Positions 20,026 to 27,724 of a stretch of DNA of 39,889 nucleotides are shown here, one piece after another. The stretch is taken from IMG/VR virus record IMGVR_UViG_3300044655_001400, positions 1-39,889 of that record; one strand, written 5' to 3'. The position numbers and the translations under genes were made by a program. The notes below the pieces were generated by a model. It did not search any database. It saw only the letters and a list, made by a program, of their open reading frames with translations, and was not told the origin of the DNA. Each line of letters opens with the position of its first letter. Within the stretch, counting starts at the first letter, position 1. The stretch is from a virus.

Positions 20026-20373
20026 ATGGTTGAGACAGTCAAAAACCGGCTAATCGGCCTCGAAGATGCAGCAACATATCTAGGGGTATGCGAGCGACAT
20101 CTGCGAAAAATCATCAAAGACGGAAAAATTAAATACGTCGATCTCGGCACAAAAAGCCGTCCAGCTTATCGCTTTAGGCCAGCAGACATTGACGAATTTA
20201 TATCTAGGAGAACGATGATATGCGAGCCAAAGTCAAAGGCCTCGTTAAACGAGGTGAAAATTGGCACTACGACTTCAAATTACGAGGTCATAGATTTTGT
20301 GGCTCAACGGAAATCGCGGAACGTCGCGAAGCCGAAAGGTGGCTGGCACAATTCAAAGAACAAAAGCTTGTAG
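20026..20373 (+). CDS. Excisionase-like helix-turn-helix protein (115 aa)
   Basis: Residues 8-62 form a MerR/excisionase-type DNA-binding domain: RLIGLEDAATYLGVCERHLRKIIKDGKIKYVDLG, then YRFRPADIDEFISRR. The remaining 50 residues look disordered and basic, and they are encoded in a 154-bp overlap with integrase in another frame. The domain alone is the usual excisionase size, so the tail may be a side effect of the overlap. It should bind the attachment region and bias the integrase toward excision. Its own promoter suggests control separate from the recombination operon. Confidence 0.75.
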   Translation: MVETVKNRLIGLEDAATYLGVCERHLRKIIKDGKIKYVDLGTKSRPAYRFRPADIDEFISRRTMICEPKSKASLNEVKIGTTTSNYEVIDFVAQRKSRNVAKPKGGWHNSKNKSL

Positions 20374-21311
20374 ATCTTAAGGAGCTTGAAGGTAAAAGCC
20401 CTATGAGCTTCGTTGGAGCCGCTACTCGTTGGTGGAACGATAGAGGCCAGTGCAGAAAAGATAAAAACGATATTGAGCGCTCAATTGCCTGGCTGCAAGA
20501 AAACATCGGCCCAAAAACTGCATTGCTAGCGATTGATAATAATCTTGTTGCTCAGCTCGTTTCTAAGCGCCGCGCCACTGGCGTCTCTAATGGGACTGTC
20601 AACAGAACCGTTACTGAGCCCCTGCGCGCAATCATCAAATATGCAGAATTTATTGGCCAGCCAATTAAGAGAATTTCCTGGCGGGATCTAATACTCAAAG
20701 AAGCCGCCGAGCGCGTGCGGGAGATGGGGCCAGAAGAGGAAGAGAGGCTTTTTTCCTTCCTGCGCCAGGATTATCACCCGATCGTCAAATTTTTGCTGGC
20801 TAGCGGCATTCGCCGAGCTGAAGCTTGCAAGCTGGAATGGAAAGACGTTGATCTCAACTCCGCGACAATAACGGTGCGGGGCAAAGGCGATACCGTTGAC
20901 CGGCGCCCATTATCAAACGTGGCCTTGGCTATACTGCAAGGCGAGATTGGCAATCACCCAAAACGGGTTTTTACTTTTATTGTGAAATCTAGGAGCTGGG
21001 CTGGACAGGCTAAAGGCTCACGAAAGCCCATAGCTCCAGACACCCTCTCAACGGCCTATTGGCGGGCCAGAGAAGCCGCTGGGCTTGAGGATCTGCGCCT
21101 GCACGATATTCGGCACACAACCGCTTCGCGCGTTGTCAGAGCGACGGGCAATCTTATGGCTGCGTCTAAGGTTCTAGGACACAAGCGCATAACCACAACG
21201 CAGCGCTATGCACATTTGGCGGCTGAAGATGTAAGAGCAGCGTTAAACGCAGCCGAGGAAAATCACGCCAAAAGCACGCAAAAACCAATCAAGATAGTTG
21301 TAAATAATTGA
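20220..21311 (+). CDS. int: Tyrosine integrase
   Basis: The 363-residue site-specific recombinase has an N-terminal arm-type-like segment (KRGENWHYDFKLRGHRF), a core-binding domain around 60-150, and a catalytic domain with all expected residues: R198 (SGIRRAE), K222 (VRGKG), H295 and R298 (LHDIRHT), H321 (LGHKR) and nucleophile Y330 (TQRYAHL). It integrates and excises the phage, with the tRNA-Gly half-gene 33 bases after its stop as attachment site. The start at 20220 overlaps excisionase by 154 bases. Confidence 0.95.
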   Translation: MRAKVKGLVKRGENWHYDFKLRGHRFCGSTEIAERREAERWLAQFKEQKLVDLKELEGKSPMSFVGAATRWWNDRGQCRKDKNDIERSIAWLQENIGPKTALLAIDNNLVAQLVSKRRATGVSNGTVNRTVTEPLRAIIKYAEFIGQPIKRISWRDLILKEAAERVREMGPEEEERLFSFLRQDYHPIVKFLLASGIRRAEACKLEWKDVDLNSATITVRGKGDTVDRRPLSNVALAILQGEIGNHPKRVFTFIVKSRSWAGQAKGSRKPIAPDTLSTAYWRAREAAGLEDLRLHDIRHTTASRVVRATGNLMAASKVLGHKRITTTQRYAHLAAEDVRAALNAAEENHAKSTQKPIKIVVNN

Positions 21312-21344
21312 TAAGGAATAATAAAAAACTAGATGCACATTAAA

Positions 21345-21381
21345 TTGGGAAGCTGTCGTTCTACCTCTGAACTACGCCCGC
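21345..21381 (-). other. attP core: 5' half of a tRNA-Gly(CCC) gene
   Basis: Read on the minus strand from 21381, the sequence is the acceptor 5' strand GCGGGCG, the D arm (GTTC, loop, GAAC), the 5' side of the anticodon stem ACAGC, and the whole loop TTCCCAA with anticodon CCC. Agreement stops at the end of the anticodon loop. No 3' half follows, so this is not a tRNA gene. Partial tRNA copies next to an integrase are classic attachment cores. Most phages carry the 3' half; the 5' half is less usual. Confidence 0.88.
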
Positions 21382-21416
21382 ACTTTGATGTAAATATCTG
21401 TTTTTACTAACGGTTA

Positions 21417-21441
21417 GAGGGAGCCCTAAAAAGGCTCTCTC
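21417..21441. other. Hairpin between attP core and arm-like repeats
   Basis: AGGGAGCC and GGCTCTCT pair with one mismatch around CTAAAAA. The minus-strand copy has its T run in the loop, not after the stem, so it is not a classic terminator. It may slow polymerase leaving the lysis operon, or be part of the attachment complex. Confidence 0.4.
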
Positions 21442-21468
21442 GCTCAAAAGTAGAACGAAACGGGCCTA

Positions 21469-21512
21469 TGCGGGACTCTGCGGGACTAAATATCACGCAA
21501 AAGTCACGCAAA
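21469..21512 (+). repeat. Two pairs of direct repeats, candidate integrase arm sites
   Basis: TGCGGGACT occurs at 21469 and 21479 (10 bp apart), and TCACGCAAA at 21493 and 21504 (11 bp apart). Helical spacing beside an attP core suits binding sites for the integrase N-terminal domain or excisionase. This is inference from position and spacing. Confidence 0.6.
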
Positions 21513-21528
21513 GAAACTCTTTTTGTTC

Positions 21529-21825
21529 TCAAGTTCTAGGTCGCTTATCTAAGGCCTGTCGGAGAGCCTTAACCTCTTGCCTGAGAGCCTCGACCTCGCT
21601 CGTCAGATCCTCGATCCGGCGCTCGTATCCATCGATCAAAGCTTGAAAATTATTTGTCAGGCTATTCAGTCTCGCCACCTCGGCCTCTGTCTCAATCTTC
21701 TCAGCCTCGGCTAAAATTTTCTTCCTGCCGGCGAAAAATCCGATAGTGCCAACGGTCAAAGATCCGAGGACGGGAGCTATGTATTCGCGAACGGCGTCTA
21801 AGAACCTTTGCTCATCCTCGGTCAC
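21529..21825 (-). CDS. Membrane-anchored coiled-coil protein (98 aa)
   Basis: Residues about 15-33 (YIAPVLGSLTVGTIGFFAG) form a hydrophobic helix. Residues 40-95 are a long coiled coil (ERRIEDLTSEVEALRQEVKALRQAL). The gene follows the Rz1-like gene by 9 bases at the end of the lysis cassette. The shape resembles an i-spanin or a coiled-coil membrane accessory, but a better Rz candidate exists upstream, so its role is open. It is the last gene before the attachment site. Confidence 0.65.
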   Translation of the reverse strand: MTEDEQRFLDAVREYIAPVLGSLTVGTIGFFAGRKKILAEAEKIETEAEVARLNSLTNNFQALIDGYERRIEDLTSEVEALRQEVKALRQALDKRPRT

Positions 21826-21834
21826 GATCTGTCC

Positions 21835-22050
21835 CTATCTCGCGATCCGGCAAGCGTCCCGCGTCTTTTTGTAATCGATGATCAAGCGCGCCAGGGCGCT
21901 ATCTTTTGGAAGCTTACGCAATTCAGCTGCTGCTAGTCGTTGCGTTTCCGCACTGTATTCCACCAAAGGTGGGCAACCGCCCCCGCCTCCAGTTGATTGG
22001 CAGGAGGCGAGGCTAAAACTCGCCGCGATCAAGGCTATCGGCAACCTCAT
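21835..22050 (-). CDS. Rz1-like outer-membrane spanin lipoprotein (71 aa)
   Basis: The signal sequence ends in a lipobox, LASC, with the acylated Cys at residue 17 (MRLPIALIAASFSLASCQS). It is followed by a flexible Gly run and a helical mature part. The start lies inside the upstream Rz-like gene in another frame, as Rz1 does in Rz. The lipoprotein would sit in the outer membrane, bind the inner-membrane spanin across the periplasm and fuse the two membranes at lysis. The mature part lacks the usual Pro-richness. Confidence 0.75.
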   Translation of the reverse strand: MRLPIALIAASFSLASCQSTGGGGGCPPLVEYSAETQRLAAAELRKLPKDSALARLIIDYKKTRDACRIAR

Positions 22051-22225
22051 CTTTGCTTTTATCCTTCAGCATCTCTTCCGCTTGCTTTTTGCTGTAGTCA
22101 GCGTCTTTCTGAAGCTGGTTGAGGCGCTCTTTTAAGCTGCCCTCTTCTCTGGCTATAGAAAGCGCAAAGGAAAGCGCGCCGACTACTGCAGTAATTACAA
22201 CCAGAACAACGATCAGCGTTGTCAC
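22013..22225 (-). CDS. Rz-like inner-membrane spanin (70 aa)
   Basis: A single N-terminal transmembrane helix (MTTLIVVLVVITAVVGALSFAL) is followed by a charged coiled coil (EGSLKERLNQLQKDADYSKKQAEEML). This is the i-spanin plan, though shorter than lambda Rz (153 residues). The GTG start overlaps the stop of the holin-like gene (GTGA), with GGGGA nine bases upstream. The 3' end overlaps the Rz1-like gene by 38 bases in another frame, strong contextual support. Confidence 0.75.
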   Translation of the reverse strand: MTTLIVVLVVITAVVGALSFALSIAREEGSLKERLNQLQKDADYSKKQAEEMLKDKSKDEVADSLDRGEF

Positions 22226-22395
22226 TGATATTTATCCCCGCCGGTTACGTTCCAATCTTTGGCGGCAATTAATCCAACGCCGATAAGCGCGCCCTGCAGA
22301 TCAGTGAAATTGATCGTTTTCGTTTGCCAGGCATTCCAGAGAACGCCAAGAAGCGCCAAAACGCCAGGAACAGTCGTCATCCAGTTTTTCAACAT
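22222..22395 (-). CDS. Holin-like small membrane protein (57 aa)
   Basis: MLKNWMTTVPGVLALLGVLW, then QGALIGVGLIAAKDWNVTGG with hydrophobic stretches at about 8-20 and 34-46, follows a pattern (KNW, PG, then GLIxAKDxxVTGG) recurring in small phage proteins of lysis cassettes, often annotated as holins. AGGAG lies six bases before the ATG. It would control the timing of lysis by making membrane lesions. Holin activity is inferred from size, hydrophobicity and place between endolysin and spanins. Confidence 0.65.
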   Translation of the reverse strand: MLKNWMTTVPGVLALLGVLWNAWQTKTINFTDLQGALIGVGLIAAKDWNVTGGDKYQ

Positions 22396-22404
22396 ATTTC
22401 ACTC

Positions 22405-22548
22405 CTAGTTGCAGTTGCTCGGTTGAGTAACTGTGCATTCAAAAAGATATTTTGCTGGCGCACTGCAGCCGGTAAGCACAGCTGCGCCAACGAGCGCCAA
22501 AGAAAAAACGATTGCCCAGAGAAGAAAGCGAACCGTTTCCATCTTCAT
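22405..22548 (-). CDS. Small lipoprotein in the lysis cassette (47 aa)
   Basis: The sequence has a basic N-terminus, a hydrophobic core and a lipobox LTGC with Cys at residue 28 (VGAAVLTGCSAPA). Only 20 residues follow, with two more Cys. Its ATG overlaps the stop of the 30-aa gene (ATGA); a second ATG at 22542 is possible. A second lipoprotein besides the Rz1-like protein is unusual. It may be an accessory o-spanin or an exclusion lipoprotein displayed on the cell. Confidence 0.65.
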   Translation of the reverse strand: MKMETVRFLLWAIVFSLALVGAAVLTGCSAPAKYLFECTVTQPSNCN

Positions 22549-22637
22549 TTTCGTGTGTCCATAAGATGTATGATTACGAGGGCTAGGCAGAGCGGGACAA
22601 CAAACATCATCCCGATAAATTCAATAAAAACGCTCAC
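22545..22637 (-). CDS. Tiny membrane peptide in the lysis cassette (30 aa)
   Basis: The GTG start overlaps the endolysin stop (GTGA) and the stop overlaps the next start (ATGA), so the frame is locked between two genes. The peptide MSVFIEFIGMMFVVPLCLAL followed by VIIHLMDTRK is one transmembrane helix with a basic tail. Such a size suits a pinholin, antiholin or a translational coupler. No family is recognised. Confidence 0.55.
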   Translation of the reverse strand: MSVFIEFIGMMFVVPLCLALVIIHLMDTRK

Positions 22638-23047
22638 GCGACTTTTGACGGCGGCTGCTTGCCGGCTCGCAGCTGCGCTAAAGAAAGACCGCCTGTCCAT
22701 TGCAAATGAGCCATCTCAAAAGAAAGCCCCTCTAGGCCCAGGCTCTCGCCAATCTGTCGCGCTTTTTTGAAAGCTCGCGCGTCATTCCACATCGCTTTGC
22801 CGTTAACGATCGGCACAAAGTCAAAGGCTAGTCGGTAATTATGGAAACTCTGTCCGGCCTTTGCATTCGTTACAATTCTGCCAGGCTTCGTTCTGCCCTG
22901 GGCGTAGATTGCATTTTGACTTTCGTTGTCGCGATAGGTTGACGTTATCAAAACGTCTATGCCTGCTTTTTTGCAAGCTGCAATAAATGCTTTTGCCTTT
23001 GCTGCAACTACAGGATGCAGATCTTCAATTTTTCTTGAATTTATCAT
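22634..23047 (-). CDS. Endolysin, M15-family peptidase (137 aa)
   Basis: The VanY/M15-type fold is shown by STYRDNESQNAIYAQGR, the metal-binding SFHNYRLAFDFVP (His and Asp ligands) and a third ligand His in SFEMAHLQW. These zinc peptidases cut peptidoglycan stem peptides, either L-Ala-D-Glu or D-Ala-D-Ala type. There is no signal peptide, so release depends on a holin. I chose the ATG at 23047 with GGGAG five bases upstream; longer frames run into the terminator. It opens the lysis cassette. Confidence 0.88.
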   Translation of the reverse strand: MINSRKIEDLHPVVAAKAKAFIAACKKAGIDVLITSTYRDNESQNAIYAQGRTKPGRIVTNAKAGQSFHNYRLAFDFVPIVNGKAMWNDARAFKKARQIGESLGLEGLSFEMAHLQWTGGLSLAQLRAGKQPPSKVA

Positions 23048-23092
23048 TGGAGCTCCCAAGCTACCAAACGACCTATGATGAACATCAGACGC

Positions 23093-23130
23093 ATAAAAAA
23101 AAGCGCCGCACCGATTAGGCACAGCGCTTT
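23093..23130 (-). terminator. Strong terminator between ejection and lysis genes
   Basis: On the minus strand AAGCGCTGTGCC and GGTGCGGCGCTT form a 12-bp stem with three G-T pairs and a 5-base loop, followed by eight T. It ends the tail transcript before the lysis cassette, so lysis genes need read-through or their own promoter, which I could not identify. Confidence 0.9.
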
Positions 23131-23156
23131 AAGAAAGCGGATCTCGTCTGGATTTA

Positions 23157-25175
23157 TTATTGCGCAGATCCCGCGCCGATAGCGCCTGCAGATAACAAGC
23201 CCTGCACTGCGCGTCTCTGACGCCGGCTCCATTTATTTGACTGTTGATTTGCTTGTCTAAGCAATGAGGCTAAATCAACATTCCCATTTGATAGGTAAAG
23301 CTTAGCGAGCTGCTCTCTAACTGCTGGCGTATTGCCGCCGCCATAGGTTGAAATAAATTGCCCACCAGACGACAGAGCTCCCTTGACGTTGCCGTGGAAC
23401 AACTGTCCAAGGGCCGCAAACAGTCTCGGATCTACGCCGGCCCCTTCCATATCAGCCAAATTCTCTGCAGTGCGCGAGCCGCCCAAAACTGCATTTCTAG
23501 TCTGAGACGTTGTGTTTTCCAGGCCTAATCTACGCTCAATTTCATTCGCGGGATTATTTCCACCGGGGACTGTTGGGCCTTGATACTGAGACATTGCGCC
23601 AAGCTCAGCCTCAGTCTTTGGTGTTAAAAGCCAATCTGCTGCATTTCTGCCGGAGCGATATTTTTCAAGCTGACCCTGCTTCACATCGCCATAGCCAACA
23701 CGAAAGCTTCCCTGACCCTGTGGGCTTAAAGCATTATAGTCAGCAACATTGTTTGCAAATCTGCCGCCCTTAGAAGCATCCTGGCCAGCTACAATGGCCT
23801 CTATGTCTCCTGATTGACGCGCAAATGTATCATTCGCTCTGCGATAACCAGCAGACGCATCTGCTAATGCCGCATCAAGCCTCTGCAACATTGGCCCCAG
23901 AATATACGAGGCTCTTGGATTTTTATCTAAAATAGCCTGTATTTCTGTTTTAGCCTGCAGAGCTTGATTAAAGTTACTGATGTCACCCTCTTCGCCCCTT
24001 AAAAATGAAACTGCGTCAGATACAGCTCTTTCAACGCTATTTTCTCTTGCTGGATTTGCACTTGGAACTAAATTTGTGTTTGCAAAATCGACGACAGGTG
24101 AAACATCTACCTCTCCAGCGCCTCGTCTAGCCGCTGGATAATTTATATCTGCAGCGTCTTTTCTTACTTGCGTTAAAGCTTCTTCGTAACGGCGAGCTGT
24201 CGGGCGCCCTAATTGATCCAGCCCTAAACCCTCGTCTAGAATGTTACTGACACGATCTGCCTGACCGGCCTGCCTGCGGTTTAAAAATGTTGTTGCATAG
24301 TCGCGTCCTGGGCCACTGGCGCCAGCAGCTGTGTAGAGGCGTCGTTGACCTTCCTTGCCCATAACATCGGCAAGCGTGATAGGTATGCCTGCAGCGTTTG
24401 CGTTGTCGATCTCAAGCTTAACCTGATCGATCGATTTTCCTGACGACTGTAGATCCTCTGCAAGTCTGGCAACTGCTGCGCTTTGCGGATCTCGCGTTGC
24501 CAAAATGTTGGATAAAGGCTTAGCAGCAGCTACTTTTATACCCTCGGCAGCTAACGGCAATGCGCCACCTAATGCAGCGCCAGCTACGCCGCCAGAGAAG
24601 GCTTTCCGTAAGCGATCGCTTATTCCATCACCTTCACCAGCTCCAGAAACTGCACCGTATCCAGCGCCCTCTAAAGCCCCTGCGCGAGCCATTTGGCCAA
24701 GCGTCTGTCCCTGCTTTAGTAAAGTGTAGCCGCTTCTAGCTGCGCCAACGCCTGTTCCTAAACCGCCGGCGAGCTCTGCTATAGTTCCGAGAGCTCCCGT
24801 CCTTTTGTCAGCGTCCTTTGCTCTCTCATCTTCTAGAGCTTTTTCGTAATTATATCGCTCGGCGAGAGGAACGCTTTTGTAATTTGGATCGCCAATGTGT
24901 CTTAGCGGATCAGCAACAGCCCCAAGTCCTGTTCGCATGCCGGCGACGAGCTCATCGCCAAAGCCCATCGTTGCGCCCTTGAGAAATTTATCTAAATAGC
25001 CTCCAGAGATATCCCTGCCCTTTGCCGCCTGATCATTAATCAGGTCACGAGCTCTCTGATGATATTTGTCTAACTCTGAGTGTTGACCTCGAAGAGCTGC
25101 ATAGGCTGTATTCTCATCAGGCGCGTCAACGTGATATTTCTCGCCAGAAGGTAGGGAAATCTCAAAAGTGGGCAT
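23157..25175 (-). CDS. Large ejection (internal virion) protein (672 aa)
   Basis: The N-terminus is a small beta domain (MPTFEISLPSGEKYHVDAPDE). Next comes FLKGATMGFGDELVAGMRTGLGA and a long Gly/Ala-rich hydrophobic stretch at about 130-210. The rest is charged and helical, with Gln/Arg-rich segments. Podovirus ejection proteins with such amphipathic Gly/Ala regions leave the head and form a conduit in the cell envelope. It is the last and largest of the four or five such genes here, next to the terminator. The motif RLGLENTTSQTRNAVLGGSRTAENL near the end occurs in related phage proteins. Confidence 0.75.
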   Translation of the reverse strand: MPTFEISLPSGEKYHVDAPDENTAYAALRGQHSELDKYHQRARDLINDQAAKGRDISGGYLDKFLKGATMGFGDELVAGMRTGLGAVADPLRHIGDPNYKSVPLAERYNYEKALEDERAKDADKRTGALGTIAELAGGLGTGVGAARSGYTLLKQGQTLGQMARAGALEGAGYGAVSGAGEGDGISDRLRKAFSGGVAGAALGGALPLAAEGIKVAAAKPLSNILATRDPQSAAVARLAEDLQSSGKSIDQVKLEIDNANAAGIPITLADVMGKEGQRRLYTAAGASGPGRDYATTFLNRRQAGQADRVSNILDEGLGLDQLGRPTARRYEEALTQVRKDAADINYPAARRGAGEVDVSPVVDFANTNLVPSANPARENSVERAVSDAVSFLRGEEGDISNFNQALQAKTEIQAILDKNPRASYILGPMLQRLDAALADASAGYRRANDTFARQSGDIEAIVAGQDASKGGRFANNVADYNALSPQGQGSFRVGYGDVKQGQLEKYRSGRNAADWLLTPKTEAELGAMSQYQGPTVPGGNNPANEIERRLGLENTTSQTRNAVLGGSRTAENLADMEGAGVDPRLFAALGQLFHGNVKGALSSGGQFISTYGGGNTPAVREQLAKLYLSNGNVDLASLLRQANQQSNKWSRRQRRAVQGLLSAGAIGAGSAQ

Positions 25176-25177
25176 AT

Positions 25178-26575
25178 TTAATTTACCCTTCTAATCGAAA
25201 CGCCTGAAGGCAAATCTTGCTGTTCTGGTTTTCTGTATGTTTTTAAAAGCTCGTCGCGAGTGTCATCATAGATAATCTTTTTATCACCCGCATACGGCCC
25301 CATCCCCTCTTTGTATTGGTTTTCGAGGTTTGAGGTTTTTGCAAATAGATCTTTAATTTGCTCATCAATAACGGCGCGCAATTCATCAGGGCCGCGAGCT
25401 GGATCAAAGAGTGCAGCGATTTTGGCGCGATCTTCTACGCCGCCAGCGCCATAGAATTTAGCAATTTCATCTGCCGCATTTTGAGATGTCGCTTTCCAAC
25501 GCGCAATATTTGCAGATCGACCGCTACTTTCACGCCCAGCGTTTCCAATCTTATTGACATAATAAGATCCAGGGAAACCCTGATAATTATTCAAATTATC
25601 AACCTCTTTACGCAATTCGAGCAAATGCTTGATAGCCGTATTGCCAAACACAACCTGACCGCCTGCGCTGCCTGGCGTAGTGCTTGCAAAGCCTGTTGCA
25701 GTCTTTTTGCGCGTTTCAAATGTCGTTGTCGAGTAATTTGGATCAACCATATTGACGAGAGCTTCAAGCATCTCGCCGCGCGGCCCCTTCATCAAAGATG
25801 TCGTGAATGGAACGCGACCGCTTGCAATCGCATCAACCTGATTTGCAAGCCCAGGATTATTCTCTTTGAGCTTGTCAATAACCTCTCTGCCCTGCAGACC
25901 TTTAACCTCATCCATTACACTGCCAATGCCGCCGCCAGGTTGCTGACCATTGGAGCCGGCAGGCGTGACAATCTGACCGTTAGGGGAAACGAGATTATAT
26001 TGAGGCTGACCAAATTCATTCTGCCCCGTAACCTTCCACTCTGGAGCGCTCATCTTTTGGATCTGCGCCATCAGATAAGATTCCTGTAGTGGATCTCGTG
26101 ACGCGCGTGCCTGCAGAGCAGCTTGAATGCCACCAGCGCCTAATAATCTTGCCTGCGCAGGCGTCATTCCAATTCCATTTAAAAACTCTGGATCGTTAAG
26201 CTTTTCGCTAATTTCTTGTCGTCTCTGCAGCTCGTTTTGAGCCTCTTGAGACTGCGCGCCGAGCAGTCGAGCTTGAGCCGCTTTGGCGACATCTTCTTGC
26301 ATCCCGCCCATATACTGTGGCGCTTGCGCAAGAATTGTCGCGCGCTCTCTCGGCGTCATACGCTGGCCAGCTGCAAGCAACAGCATACCGAGCTGTCCCA
26401 ATCTTTGAGATCCAGCCTCTTGCATATCCTGCTGCTGTAATTGCTGTAGTGTTGGCTGTGCTAATGCTGATGCCGTTGCATTCTGACCATTAACAGGTTG
26501 TGCAGGCTGAGACACACCAAACATTTGAGCCGGAAAGCCCAGCAAGCGTTGCTGAAATTCTGACAAGTCAATCAT
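25178..26575 (-). CDS. Ejection-type virion protein (465 aa)
   Basis: Beginning MIDLSEFQQRLLGFPAQMFG, the protein has a Gln/Ala-rich coiled-coil N-terminal half (QPTLQQLQQQDMQEAGSQRL). The C-terminal half is folded and charged, with QVVFGNTAIKHLLELRKEVDNLNNYQGFPG. That last pattern is one I associate with virion proteins of marine and freshwater podoviruses. It lies 2 bases before the large ejection gene and its start shares one base with the preceding stop. A role in DNA ejection is inferred from place and composition. Confidence 0.7.
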   Translation of the reverse strand: MIDLSEFQQRLLGFPAQMFGVSQPAQPVNGQNATASALAQPTLQQLQQQDMQEAGSQRLGQLGMLLLAAGQRMTPRERATILAQAPQYMGGMQEDVAKAAQARLLGAQSQEAQNELQRRQEISEKLNDPEFLNGIGMTPAQARLLGAGGIQAALQARASRDPLQESYLMAQIQKMSAPEWKVTGQNEFGQPQYNLVSPNGQIVTPAGSNGQQPGGGIGSVMDEVKGLQGREVIDKLKENNPGLANQVDAIASGRVPFTTSLMKGPRGEMLEALVNMVDPNYSTTTFETRKKTATGFASTTPGSAGGQVVFGNTAIKHLLELRKEVDNLNNYQGFPGSYYVNKIGNAGRESSGRSANIARWKATSQNAADEIAKFYGAGGVEDRAKIAALFDPARGPDELRAVIDEQIKDLFAKTSNLENQYKEGMGPYAGDKKIIYDDTRDELLKTYRKPEQQDLPSGVSIRRVN

Positions 26576-27063
26576 TATCCAACCCTCGAATTTCCGAGCA
26601 AGCCGTAGTTGATGTTTGCAGGATTAGCCCACTGCGTTGGCTGTTGTGGCGTCTTTAACAGCGCCTGCATTGAGTTTGGATAGGCCCACTCTTGCGCCAT
26701 CATAGGCTGTGGCCCAGCGCCTGCAGCTAAGAGAGGAGGCTGCTGACCGCCCTGCATTTGCAGTGGCATTCTGAAAGCTTGAGACGGGCTAACGAATGCT
26801 GGTTGAGCGTGAGGAATTGGCGCAGATCCAGCTAATGGATTGCCGCCGAGCTTTGCTCCTGGGAGCTGCATAGGAGCTCCAACTGCTCCTGGGAAACCCT
26901 CATTTGTGTTCGGTGTGCCGTCTGCGTTAAGGCCTCGGCGCATATTATCCATAATATTGCCGTTGGCCTTTTGTGCCGGATCTTCAAACATTCCTGACTT
27001 ATAAGCTGCAGCCATACCGCCGCCGGCAACTAGGAGCGGTAAAATATCTCTGGCAAAATTCAT
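26575..27063 (-). CDS. Small low-complexity virion protein (162 aa)
   Basis: An N-terminal hydrophobic helix (ARDILPLLVAGGGMAAAY) is followed by a Pro/Gly/Gln/Met-rich, largely disordered body (LPGAKLGGNPLAGSAPIPHAQ, MQGGQQPPLLAAGAGPQPMM). No domain is recognised. It sits between the tail lysozyme and the 465-aa protein with one-base spacing, so it is made with the ejection proteins and probably travels in the virion. Confidence 0.65.
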   Translation of the reverse strand: MNFARDILPLLVAGGGMAAAYKSGMFEDPAQKANGNIMDNMRRGLNADGTPNTNEGFPGAVGAPMQLPGAKLGGNPLAGSAPIPHAQPAFVSPSQAFRMPLQMQGGQQPPLLAAGAGPQPMMAQEWAYPNSMQALLKTPQQPTQWANPANINYGLLGNSRVG

Positions 27064-27064
27064 T

Positions 27065-27724
27065 TTACTGTCCCCCTAATAGGCCTTGCATCGACGCCAT
27101 ATGCTGACGCTGATGAAAATCATTCATAACGCGCGAGAAATCGTCGCTCTGTTGCTGAGCTAGTTGCACTTGCTGTTTGGGCTTGCCGAGTAATCCAACG
27201 GCCTGCTGCATCGGATCTGCATTTAAAAGATCCTCAATCGTTTTTGGCTGAGCGGCAGGAGCTGCAGCTTTAGCTGTCTGCTGATAGCTTACAGGCGAGC
27301 CGTAGATAGACCGAGCTGCATTAAGACGATTGTCCCAGCCGTCAACATTAGAAGCTATCCCCGTCTCTGCGCCCTTTGGTCTTTCGTAACCTAATGCAAA
27401 AGCTCCAGCCGCATCACCAGGCGATCGAGCTGACATCAGCTTTTGATACGTGTCGCCGTAACGGTTACGGAGCTCGTAATCGAGATATCCTAATTGAGTA
27501 TTGAGGTCATTGACCGAGCCTCTGTTTTGCCTTGCGTAATCTTGTAGGCCAGACCAACGATCGCCTCTCCATTGAGCGATACCGTGGGCAGAACCACTGT
27601 CGCCAGGATTGACTGTAGGATTAACGCCACTCTCTTGCACAAGGTTTCCAACGATGCCTGCAGCAGCTACTGGCGTGTAGCCCTGTGCAATTAAATATTG
27701 ATATGCTTGTTGCTGGTTATCCAT
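27065..27724 (-). CDS. Virion tail lysozyme (219 aa)
   Basis: The N-terminal 140 residues match the phage tail lysozyme family (Phage_lysozyme2): QAYQYLIAQGYTPVAAAGIV, then GNLVQE31SGVNP with the catalytic Glu, and SGSAHGIAQWRGDRWSGLQDY. It digests peptidoglycan locally so DNA can enter. The last 70 residues are a Gln-rich tail (QPKTIEDLLNADPMQQAVGLLGKPKQQVQLAQQQ) resembling those of neighbouring ejection proteins, so the enzyme probably leaves the capsid with them. It is distinct from the M15 endolysin used for release. Confidence 0.87.
   Translation of the reverse strand: MDNQQQAYQYLIAQGYTPVAAAGIVGNLVQESGVNPTVNPGDSGSAHGIAQWRGDRWSGLQDYARQNRGSVNDLNTQLGYLDYELRNRYGDTYQKLMSARSPGDAAGAFALGYERPKGAETGIASNVDGWDNRLNAARSIYGSPVSYQQTAKAAAPAAQPKTIEDLLNADPMQQAVGLLGKPKQQVQLAQQQSDDFSRVMNDFHQRQHMASMQGLLGGQ

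Noticed and set aside
21345-21381. A tRNA gene encoded by the phage
   Set aside because: Only the 5' half to the anticodon loop is present; the T arm and acceptor 3' strand are missing, so it is an attachment core.
21417-21441. Terminator for integrase or the lysis operon
   Set aside because: The hairpin lacks a downstream T-tract on either strand; the T run is in the loop.
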